Part shown: one piece after another, positions 1 through 11,600 of the stretch
Layout of the letters: the number at the start of each line of letters is the position of its first letter
Numbering within the stretch: the stretch's first letter is position 1
From: Timema cristinae
Lineage: Eukaryota; Arthropoda; Insecta; Phasmatodea; Timematidae
Direction of reading: 5' to 3'
Length of the DNA stretch: 64,000 bases
Assembly: GCA_039000515.1 (NCBI GenBank)
Contig: JBCFYV010000914.1
Coordinates: 1-64,000, forward strand
Translations under genes and position numbers: made by a program
The notes under the pieces: model-generated
Told to the model about the DNA's origin: nothing
The model's input: the letters and a program-made list of their open reading frames with translations, nothing else
Database searches by the model: none

Positions 1-36
1 GAACGGGTAGTAAGAGACGGTGCTAAATAATAAAAT
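1..36 (+). repeat. 3' tail of a tRNA-derived SINE (copy 1)
   Basis: The first bases match the end of the SINE family seen complete elsewhere in the window: an ACGGG..AGTAAGAGACGGTGCTAAA tail like the one that closes the copy at 18169-18411. The body of the element lies outside the window. Confidence 0.55.
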
Positions 37-1771
37 AATACATTTCACATGTGGTGCTAGTTCAGTTACAGAATCCTTTTATGTTTTCCTCCAGTTAAAG
101 CAACTGCTCCATCACTAGTTATATTTAAAACAGTTTTCCCATAAAAAAATATTGTTTGTAACAAAGAAATTATTTACTGTTGAGAATATGTATTCCCCTG
201 TACAACTTTCTTTTAGTGGCTCACAAAAAAGTAGCTCCCAACAGATGGTTAGAATTTTTTTAAATAATGACCTATCTTTATGTTAAAGTGTTTTAAGACA
301 TAATTGGGGTTGTAGGTGGTATTAATTGTCTATTACTCCAATAGTCTACTAACCTAGGCATTGATTAGGCATTGATTAAAAATACCTATTAACAATATTT
401 GCTCAAGTACTAAAATTTGGTGGTGTGTTCAACAAACCTTTTACAAAACATTTTAACTAAGAATCATTAGTTAAAAGTGTCATAACCGCAAGAAAAGCCT
501 TTTAAAAATAGGATTTTTTTTTTTTTTGCCAGGCAAACCAGAAATTAAACTGGGAGTTTGTGGCCAACTGATTATAACACAATAATAATAACCTTGTTTT
601 TAAAACCCACACTAACATCAAGTACCTTGTCTGGCAGAATTGTAGCAACACTGCCCTAGCTAGTACAGATTGCTTTCAACAAGAGAATTTGTTTGTATTT
701 GGTAATGAGTGCATTATCTAAATATGAAAAATAATAGTTGTAATAACAATAATAAGTTACACAAAATGAGCCAATAAAGTTTATGTACACAAACATCTTC
801 TGTTGAAATATATTACAATGTTTTATTATTTCATGGAATAAATAATTTATGATAATCATTTTCAATATTTTTTAGTATCAAGAGTCAAACTCAAAATGTT
901 TATAACCAGCTTGTTTAAATGATTTTAAGCTTGACACAGAGACATCATTTAATTACTCTACTATAAAGAGGTCTCAAAACTTATTAACACTATATACAAA
1001 TTAATAATCTCACTATAAACACAATATTTATATTAGATATGTTTGAAATCAAGTTGAACCCACTTTTAACAAAGCAAGATTTTAAATCCAATTCATTCAA
1101 TTAAAATAATCACATTTAAATATCATTTTTGAGAATTTAGTAAAGATTTGGCAAATTTATATTGACAAATAACAATTCCACTAGCCAAACACACATTTTA
1201 GTTTGAATTCTTATGTAATAAAAACATTTAATATATATTTTAATACAATACTATGTAAATTTAATTGTTTACTTGAGTGATTTATTTTGTATTTATTCAC
1301 TTTTCTGATCTTAAATAAACAAAAATAAATTTTATAAAATTTGGAGATATGACATAGCATTGCAATTAAGTAAAGTTAAGCAAATGAGTTAGCTTAATGT
1401 GATTACTTGTTATGAAACAATATTTTATCAAATATGTCTACAAAACCCCAATGAAACTATGGTACAGGTAGCTTATAATAAAAAATTGTTTGCTACCAAT
1501 CTTTCATATATTATTTATATAAATAGTTATTTTGTACAAATCATAAAATAAGTTAGCAATACCTACCATAAAATTGTAAAAGTGGTTAGATTTTAATATA
1601 AATTGCAAACAATATTGTATGGTAGGCACCGATGAGTTTAATATTAAATTGATGACTATTTATTGTCCAGAAATATGGTCAATAGGGACAAAACCTGTAA
1701 ATTATATGATTACCAAGTTGTACTTACAATTTATGGTATCTTATTTGGAACAGAGTACTAGGCTAAATCAC
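37..1771. other. AT-rich stretch without a recognisable gene
   Basis: I see only short chance reading frames and A/T runs, including a T13 tract near 518. No coding signature, tRNA fold or repeat end could be supported on either strand. Confidence 0.6.
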
Positions 1772-1940
1772 GGTTTAAATTAGGAGGGATAGCCAGCACA
1801 CTTACCTTGGTGATACTGGAGTAGAAATTGTTTAGATAGAACACTAAAAAATGTGTGTGTGTTTTTAGTGTTCTATCTAAACAATTTCTACTCCAGTATC
1901 ACCAAGGTAAGTGTGCTGGCTATCCCTCCTAATTTAAACC
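1772..1940. repeat. Perfect 79-bp inverted repeat (palindrome) with 11-nt loop
   Basis: Bases 1772-1850 are the exact reverse complement of 1862-1940, separated by an 11-nt TG-rich loop at 1851-1861. The similarity ends abruptly at both outer ends. The arms contain CAAGGTAAGT, a consensus-like 5' splice site, once on each strand. Possible origins are a recent fold-back duplication, a hairpin-RNA locus or a palindromic read chimera; the sequence alone does not decide. Confidence 0.9.
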
Positions 1941-2080
1941 ATAATTATGGTATCTGTGATAATTTATCAACTCTCTGTGCATCATCCAATATTTATAAAC
2001 AAAACAATAAAACAAAATTACATTTGAATTCCCAAACTATCTAATAAAATGATAGTTGAGACATAATGTTAGTGTAATGT

Positions 2081-2196
2081 CTGTTCACGGTAGGAATTGA
2101 CTTCTGAAAGACCTTTTTCCCTACCATAAATCTATTATATAGTAGGATATTGGTAGGAAAAAAGACCTTTCAGAGAGTAATTCCTACCGTGAATAG
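2081..2196. repeat. Imperfect hairpin element, MITE-like
   Basis: Arms at about 2081-2126 and 2151-2196 are inverted repeats sharing CTRTTCACGGTAGGAATT at the tips and CCTACCA at the centre, with a few mismatches and a loop of about 24 nt. Size and shape fit a short fold-back MITE. No convincing target-site duplication is visible and no coding content is present. Confidence 0.6.
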
Positions 2197-5100
2197 AGTA
2201 TAATTGGGATTTGGCTAGTACAGCCTGGTAAGGAAGAAGATGCAAGTCTTAGATGAAAAACAGTTGATTTTATCAAGAGTAGTACACTATAGTGAACTGA
2301 CACCAGAGACCATAGGACCATTATTGGGGGTGTGGTTACAGATAATCAGAGATGCCAACATATTCAGATTTTTCCTAGTTTCTAGCTATTGTATTATAGA
2401 AGTATAGATGTACTTGAGTTTTTTAAGACTTTTCAAAATATTATAATTATATGAATAATTTGAAAATGTTTCAAAATAATCATGATATAAATTTGGCACT
2501 CTGCTTGACTAATTGTTAAAAATGAACACTGACCAATAGCACATTGAATACAAGTCTGTCAGGACCTTCTATTGTTTAGTCATGATGTGTGATGTTGTGG
2601 TTTGAAGATGCATGGGGTCGGTCCTTCATCCAGTTATTTATTTCAGAAACATCTTTTTGGTTTAGTGATTAGACCTATAAATGAAATTAAATGTTTAAAT
2701 TTTAGTTTCAGAGTAAGGTAATGTTATGTAAAAAAAACTCCAAGATTTTTTTTTTTGTTTATAAACAAGTTGACCTTGTGTGCTAGTACCAACTTTGTCT
2801 TTGTAAAAATTCAAACAAAATGAAACTGTTCTAAAAACTTTGGCAACAAATATAAGAAGTGGTCATCTCTCTGCAACTATCGAGGCTATATTAAATTATG
2901 CTCAAACTAGGCGTGGTTCAGAAGTGTGCTTTTTGCAGTCTTCACTTGATAAGTCAAATCGAGATCAGTTAAATTGTTTTTTAGCCCTAGTAAAATTGTT
3001 TCACTGTACTTGATTATACTAGTTTCTAAAGTCGAATACAGGAAACCAATTCAATGAAACACTTGGTTTGACCTATACAGTCAAAGCTAAAGAGACCACT
3101 AGAAAAACTCTAACTATCAAAAAATTGAAATTAGATAAATTTTATTTGGGCTAAAAAAATAACTTCATTGAATTAATGATATAAGTAAAATACACTAGTG
3201 TATACCATATACGTATACATATAATTTTATTCTTAGTTTCCATTGCAATATGTATAGTAGAGTACTGTATTTACAATTTATCAAAAATGCTATAGATCAA
3301 TTCTTTTTTGAAGTTAATACTCTGAGTTGGAGTAAACTCTTCTAGTTTATTGAGCACTTGGAAAAAGAGGGGATTACATTATGTTGTCTCTCAACAAACC
3401 GTCCCAACTATTTGATGTGGTCCATGGCCTGTTTATATTTTGGGATTGGCTTCTTTATAAGTTCTATCTGTTCCCCTTCTTCATATTGTTCATAACAGCT
3501 TACAAAATGTCTGCATCTTTAAGTCCACCACAAACTGTGCTAAGTTCTCGTCCAAATCCTTATAAGGAACACAAAATCTAGTGACATTAAATCAGATGTA
3601 TGTAGAAGCCAAGAAACAGGTCCAGCACAACTGATCCATCTTCCTGGAAAATTAACATTAAGCCATTGCCAAGGACCTTTGCAGAAAAACATGTTTTTAT
3701 TTGGTTTCTTTGCTGTTTATGCGAAAAAGAAGCTAAAACAAGCAAATCTTCAAAAGACATTGAATAATTTTTGATCCGCTACCACTTCCAAAAGTTTAGC
3801 CGTTCAATCAGGAAACACTCTGTATAACTGTGCACAAAGAAAAAATCATTGTGTTTATATAATGATATTCACAATTTACAACCTGTTCTTGAAATACACA
3901 TAACAGTGGTGATAAAATGAATGAGGAATTTAAAGCCTTTGATACAAAGTCTGAATTTTTTTTTTTAATATAATTTCAATCATTTCTTGGGAGGTTTTGT
4001 TTACAAGGTTGGTAGGATGTCTTATTACTTTTTATTTCATTAGAGATTCAAAATTTCTTTTGAGAGAAGCTTTGAAAGAATCAATAGAAAAAGATTACAA
4101 TATTTTATAAATTTGTCACTATGTTTCAATATGAGCATAATATATTTTACGTTTGTCTTCAGATGTCCCAGGATAAATGTGTGTTCTCTAATAATGCTAA
4201 TTTAGAATGGTGATATAAACTGCACAAGGACTAGTAGATTATTAAAGTTTTAATTACTAGCTATTAATGGACCATTAAATTTAAATTGTCTGGCTGGCCT
4301 TGTGATTATTTCAGTTACAAAAGCACACATGAAGGGAAATAAACAAAAATGTTGGCAGTACTGTAAAGAACCCCCTTCTCAAGTAATCCCCACATTAACC
4401 TATTTACTCATTGTGAAGTTGTTCCTTCTTACTAACAAAATGTTTGAGAAGTGAAGCTTAGCTACAAAGTGGTGTAACAGTTTACTTTAAAATGAAACTT
4501 CATAATCACTTTATAAAATGGTAATTAAATATTCTCAAATTAATATCATAATTTCATCAGTGGGTTTTATAAACTGTAATGTTTATAAGTAAAGTACAAT
4601 TTTAATAGGAAGAGTCTTTTAATAAATACAAACCTTTTCGGTGACTATAAGTGGTAACAATTTACTATTTTATCAGTTATTGTTATTGATAATAGCTCAG
4701 AAGTGACAGGCGCTGTAGACCACATAACTTGGTGGATAATTTTAAGAACATTGATTCAGTAACTTTTCTAGCTGTTAAAAAATTTGACTTTACTTAAAAA
4801 AGAAGAGATACAATTAACTTGCCTCTTCATTTTCCAACGGAGGGGGGGGGGGGGGAGGGCGCGTGTTTAAAAGTTGTGTATCACAATGCAATGGTTTGTT
4901 TAGACAAGCAGAGCACTCTAGAGATATTAAGGTACAATAGAATCAGAGAAGTAACTTAGCTCAATTATCACTTCAAAAACAGTTTAACCAAATTCTACAA
5001 ATTATGATTACAATTTTAGTTAAATTCATTCAATTACCACCAATGATAATACCTTAATGGTGTTCATGATTATACTCAATGTATAAATAAACTAGCTAGT

Positions 5101-5356
5101 ATATTCCAAAAGACAAAGCTGCAATTGGAAAAGTTCAAGTTAGTCTACTTACTGCTATTGTACACAATCTTAGGATATAAAATATTATTTAGCGTAACCC
5201 TTTACTATAACAGTGTGAACACAATCTGACATGAAAATTAACTTGCTAATGGAACCAGCAGATGATAATAAATTATCTAATCAAGTCCCTGTCAGTAGGA
5301 AATTGTTTATGACACTAATTGACATAATAAAATGTAACTATGAATACAAGTTGAGC
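2197..5356. other. Gene-free stretch downstream of the TMEM179-like gene
   Basis: No coding region could be supported. The part nearest 5356 is expected to contain the 3' UTR of the minus-strand TMEM179-like gene, but I could not identify its poly(A) site. A G-rich run lies at about 4841-4858. The short frame at 3381-3581 has no recognisable motif. Confidence 0.5.
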
Positions 5357-5657
5357 TCAGACTGCCTGAGGGTAGTTGTACATGTCACTACGACTATGTG
5401 AAGGTTCCTCAGGTTTGTTCGCTTGCTCCTGAACCACTTGTCCATTGATAAGTCGCTGTCTCTCTCGGTACATGCTGACCCTCATGTTCTCCAGTTGATG
5501 GTAGCGGCACAACTTGAGGATTGCAAATACTGTCAAACCCACCCAACAAGCCCAAGAAGCCCATGCACCAAACTGGGCAGTGCCCATCTCTATGTAGAAA
5601 CCTGAAGTGTCGATTCCATCCTGTTTGTCTATGGCTTTCCCAACCGCAACTTCACAC
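5357..5657 (-). CDS. TMEM179: TMEM179-like exon 4 (terminal)
   Basis: Acceptor GTATCAG at 5658-5664, then 301 nt to the stop at 5357-5359. It encodes the conserved CEVAVGKAID loop, the fourth membrane span (AQFGAWASWACWVGL) and a charged cytoplasmic-type tail ending MYNYPQAV. The open frame continues upstream past the acceptor to 5713, but those extra residues are intron. Confidence 0.9.
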
Positions 5658-8600
5658 CTGATACAGCAAACAATATAACAATCAACATATAATACACCAA
5701 CTTTGGTGGCCACGTGGTCTAAGGTGTTATTCTTGCAGAAGCCTAGACTGCTGATGACAGTGAGATCAGAGTTTGAATCTCAGTCAGGTGTACAGAGGGT
5801 GGTTTTTCCTAAATCATTTTCCACTCTTCCTACACACACACATGCGGTTACACTTCCTATAAATATAACCTTCCTCATCCTTAAAAACATTAGCATAATT
5901 AGTACACAAGCTTATAACCCAAACAGTAATATAATAAATAAAATGCAATAGTTAGTTTTGGTATTTTTTATAATAATTCTGTTATTAAGAGTCACAGTGT
6001 GTTAACTCTAATTTAGAGGTGAAGTAGTAAGTCTAGGATATACAAAACTTTGTGAGAATAAAAGAACCAATCTTAATCTTGAATGACTAATTCTTAACCT
6101 CCTCACAAGCTAAACAAAATATTAACACCATTTTGATAGCAAAATTCTTAGAAACATACGTTGATAATTTATGCACTAAAATATTTTTCCCTCCTTGATA
6201 GTTTTGATACTATCAAAGCAATGAAGTAATTTCTGTTTTATTATTGTTATTTATATTATTTATAAGTCAACACAAAAATGTTAGTTCCTAGTTAAATTAA
6301 TTTTTAAAACAAAGGCTAAATAAAGGTACCCAGGATTAACCTTTTCACTGTAACCAAACCCTCCGTAAATATACGTTTTTGTGCAGGGCTCACTTTGTCA
6401 AACCCGTACATATACGTGGAGCATTAGAGCTAATTGAATTGCGCGCGCAAAAGTGCAAAGAGGCTGTAAAGAAAAAATACTGCACTTTTTCCAAGGTTCA
6501 TCTATAGTTTTTAAGTTTATAATTACAAGTGAATTATCTACTTTCCTGAGCTCACTTACTACTGTCAAGATGGCGTGGCGAGGAAAACAAACAAAGTTGC
6601 GGGATGACGAAATTGAAGGATTTATAGTGGACAGTGACTCGGAAAATGACTCTTTTGATGATGAAAATGAATCTGAATATTCCGTAGGTGATATATCAGA
6701 AGAAGGTGACAGTGATAGTGTCAGGGAACCCTTTGAAGTACAAGATGATGTCAGCAATCAACTGGCACCTGCTAAACGGAAAAAAAAAGATAAGTCTCCT
6801 TTATTTACTTGGATTTCTGGGCAATTTAAACCTATTTTACACAACTTCTGTGCATCTAATTCTGGATTTACAAATGATTCACTAAATGATGATTCCCTTG
6901 AAATTGATTTTTTCTTGTTTTTCTCACTCCTGCCTTGGTTCAGACGTTTGTCAACGCTACTAATGAATATTATCAGAAGGTTTTGACTGTTTCCCCAATT
7001 TCTTCAAACAGTAGACTTCACAAGTGGCAAGACACTAATATAGATGAAATGTATGTGTTCTTTGCCCTTACCATGTTGATGACAAGAGTAAAAAAGTTGA
7101 AAATTTCTGAATATTGGTGCACAAAATCCTTGATTCACACCCCAATTTTTTCTCAAATTATGGCTGTAAACAGGTACCTAATTCTTCTAAGTATGCTTCA
7201 TTTCTCCAGTCTCACCCCTGCAGACAGCAATGATAAACTTTACAAATTGAAACCCGTAATAGATCATCTTAGGACTGTGTTCAAAGAAACACTGCAGCCT
7301 TTCCAGAGCCTATGTATTGATGAATCACTTGTCCCTTTCAAAGGTCGCCTAGGTTTCAAACAGTTCATTCCAAGCAAGCGACATAGATTTGGAATAAAAC
7401 TTTTTGTTCTTTGTGATGTTGAAACTGGTTTCATATTGGATTTTATTGTTATGTTGGGCAAGGAACAGATATCGAGGATAAGTTTTCATTAGGAATGTCT
7501 GGTGCAGTTGTCACAACCCTTATTGAACCATACCTTGATAAGGGACATTTTTTGTTTGTGGATAATTGGTATACCAGCCCCTGTCTCTTTGACTTTCTTC
7601 ACAAACATCAAACTAATGCCTGTGGCACAGTGAAACAAAACAGAAAGGGAATGGCTCCACTAAACAAGAAATTAAAAAGAGGTGAGAGAGAATCATACCA
7701 CAATGGATCTATGATGGCGCTCAAGTGGATGGACCGCAGAGAAGTTCGCATGCTGACTACGATGCACCCTGATGAGATGACACAGACTTCAAAGACAGAC
7801 AGAAATACTAACCAACCCATACAAAAACCTAAGTGTATTCTAGCTTACAATGAAAGCATGGGATCTGTAGACCAGACTGACATGATGTTGAGCAGATTAG
7901 ACTGTATGAGGAAAAGTATCAAATGGTACAAGAAATTGGCATTCCACTTCATTGATCTTATCCTCTTGAACTCTTACTTCATGTATCTGACTAAAACAGG
8001 AAAGAAACCTTCACTGGCAGACTATCATTTGGAACTTATCCACCAGCTGATCCAGAGATTCCACAAACCGAACCAAAGGGAGGAAGACCATCAACATCTC
8101 AAGACAATCCAACAAGACTGACTGCTCGACATTTCCTGCCATGGTTCCATCTACAGAGAAGAAAAAGAATGCTGCTCGTGTTTGTGTGGTGTGTTCCCAA
8201 ACAAAGAAAAAAGAAAAGAAAGGAATCACGTTATATGTGTACAGAATGTGATGTTGGACTGTGTGTTGTCCCCTGTTTCAAAGAATATCACAAACTGATG
8301 AATTTTTAATAAGTTACATTACCTCCTTATTAAACTTTTTACAATATTTTTTATAACATTTGATAAAATTAGGGAATATAAATGTATTTTTTGAAAGAAT
8401 TATTTTTTCAGAAATTGTATTTGTTTTTTACATAATTTTAATTACATTTTGTTTAAAATATTTGATAAAACAACTGTTTTTCAAAAATTGCTTTTTTCAG
8501 TTAAAAAAACCTGACACAGTGGGCTTGTGAATGCAAAACATACATGACAGTGAAAGGGTTAAGTGATAAATTGGTTCCCAAATAGACGTTTCCGCCGTAT

Positions 8601-11600
8601 TACTTCAGTTAAAAGTTCCAATCAGTAACGTTATTACAAAATCAATTGTTTTCCATTATTACATATAATAATTCAGTATATTAATGAGAAAATAGTTGAG
8701 ATGCACCACAATTTAGAGGAAAGCTGAATTTTGGTCTACTTTTAGAACATGTTGAGATAATATTTCCCCATAGGTGGCCAATCCTCCGTCCCTTACTTCA
8801 CCCCATGCACCTCCCCAAATAGTTAAATCACATCAACCATGATTTTTTTTTTGTTTCATATCAAGGGTGTAGTATATTTTGTAGGTTTTAAAATAAAAGC
8901 AATATGTATAAATACAACTTGTTTTAGTGTCATTGTCAATGTCACAGTGTTAAAGTTGTGAGAATATACCTTTTAAAAATACACTGATTAAATTAAGCTT
9001 GCATTTAAGTTGCGTTTTTTTAACAAAGAGGAAATTGGAATTGACATTAAAAAAAGTTGATCTCAGAGTCATCCAAAGTGTGAGTGTGAGGTCCTGTGTG
9101 TTTGGTTGCCTTGCCATACTTAACTTTAAATAACCCACACACACACATTTACCCAAATAATGTAATATAAATTATCTCCAATCACACTATGAATAATTAT
9201 TCAGAAACAATGCAGACTGTTAGCTTGATCTAGATTTTTGAACTTCTATTGTGTTAATTTAACAATATTAAATTAAGAAAAGTAGTTAAAACTCCGATAT
9301 TTTAGCTCAGTCGGTAGAGTGTTTGTTTATTGAACTAAGAATTCCAGCATGTAGCATGGTTGAAATGTGGGTTTACCCTTTCACAGTGATGAATTAATGG
9401 CTGGGGACTGGATGTTGTGCCTGTCCTAGTCTTAGGTTACATTATAAGGCAGGAGTGTCAAACATATGGCCCGAGGAAGTATTTAAACCAGCCCGCACCT
9501 AAATTTGAATAGGAATGTGGCCCACAGTTATAGATTTTAGGATTGGATTTGGCACTTTGCCTAATTTCTTGGAGCTTCCCCCCCCCCCCCTTCTCCTCCA
9601 AAACTCTCCCCTACAAATTCTTTCAGCCTCTCTGCACCTTCTGTTCTCACAACCATTCGTTCCGAGTCAAGATTATATCAGACTTGTTTTTGTTTATTTA
9701 TTGTTAACATGATGTGTTTACATGTGTGTGGTACTAAAAGAAAAATTGATAAGGAGTTTGGGTATTTAACAAAGTGTGGGAACTCTTTTATTGAATTTAA
9801 CGGGAGGCCAACTTGTTTAATTTGCAATTGTGTTATTTTGGTAATGAAATGCAACTTGAATTTATTGATTTTCAATGTAATTTTATTCTTCAAGATATAT
9901 TTATGAAAGTGTCCCTACCAGAGTTTTACTCGGAGTATTTAGGTGATAAATATCCCACAATCAAAATGAACGCAGCTTAAGTACCATTGATTTTTGAAAG
10001 TACATACATTTGAGAACAGTTATTTTCCCTTTTAAAATGAATAAATCCAAGCTAAGAAGTCGGCTGCAAATGAACATTTACAAAGTACAATTAGGATTGT
10101 TTCAAATCAATGTATTTCTCCAGATTTTGATAATTTAGTAAGTGGAAAGCGATGCCAGATTTTCAACAAACAGTTGTCCTAAATTACTATCTTGGCATTT
10201 GTTTTAAATTTAAAATGTTTGAATTTTGAACTAAGAGTATTATTACTGTCTTTGTCATAACTAATTATTTTATTTTAATATTGTAAATTGGCAGTTAAAA
10301 AAAATTAATTTGCCTTTCGCATTCTCATTAAAAGAAAATATTTTTGTAGAAATCAGTGTACTTTATGAATGATAGGTCGAGGGGGAAAAATTTAATACTT
10401 TTAATTATGTATAAATATTTAAAATGTAGGGCATAGTATAATAAATATAAATCCTATGTGTAGCCCACAATGCCTCTTTAATCATATAATGTGGCTCACA
10501 CCTGTTTGAGTTTGACACCCATGTTATTAGGCAAGCCTAGCAAGCTGGTAGTGGAAAATATAGGACTTGAATAAAAGAGTGACCCGGGCCAGGCTGAAAA
10601 CAGTAATGGATGTAAAATAACACATTAAGTTGAAATTGAACCGTATTAAATTTAATAATAGTGTGTTTCAATGATAAAGCAAATGTTTGTTTCCATTTGT
10701 ATGTTATTACTCACGATGGAAATCGCTTGGTCATGTCTTCACACCAAACTAGGAACCCGAGTGTGATCATTAGTGCAGCCACAATAATCATGGCACACAG
10801 AAATATGCTTCCCACAACATCAACAAATGCCGACAGGAACGAACTAAAACAAGACATTGTGAAGGAATTAAGTTTTACTTGTCTTCTGCCTGTTTTCTTA
10901 ACAAAGTTCAGCCATGGGCTTTAAATGACTAGGCTTACCTATCTGTTCCTTTGTACAAGAATAATGACATTCTATATATTTGTATTGCAGAGATGACAAA
11001 CAATACCACACCTACAAAGATTGTGTAGTTGCAGTATGCTTGAGATGCCCAATGCACATTCAGCTGGCCATCTGTTTCTTGCCATGTTCCGGTAGAAAAT
11101 AGCAGGCAGTGGCCCCTACAACAAGCAAGTGGGACATAACATACTAACTATATTATGTTGTACTTCAGTTGTGTGCTTCTTTAAGCAAAATAATGGCAAC
11201 AACTTTACTTCTTGGTAACTGTGAAGTGGACTTATCACAAAAGAATCAGTGAAAAACAAGATGGCGGGCAGGCAGTTTCCTGAGTGTGTGCAGCATTGTC
11301 CAGTCTAGAATTTTACAGTGTGAATTACTAGATTCCGACACTCCCTTAATAAGCACCCAAGAAAATAATTCAACATTATAGTAGCTTCGTTCGCACATGA
11401 TATTTTAGATAGACTACTTTAAAATATTAATGTTTTCACTAAAAAAACCAAGATTAACCTAAACTATCATTTGTGAATAAATTAATATTTTGTCGGACTC
11501 TATATAGAAACTTGCTTCAAAATAGAATTTAGGTGAGGTTTTTAAAGAATGTTTTCACAACATTTGTTTTGTCCGGAAACTTGTATAGCCTAAGTATTAT

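Noticed and set aside
1853..2044. 63-codon frame starting in the palindrome loop
   Set aside because: It reads across one arm of the palindrome and has no conserved motif.
6453..6569. Upstream start for the piggyBac transposase
   Set aside because: The frame is open from 6453 but the residues before the ATG at 6570 are unlike the family; MAWRGKQTK is the better start.
9300..9372. A functional tRNA gene
   Set aside because: The A box is good, but the acceptor stem and T arm do not pair and the B box is degenerate; a SINE head fits better.
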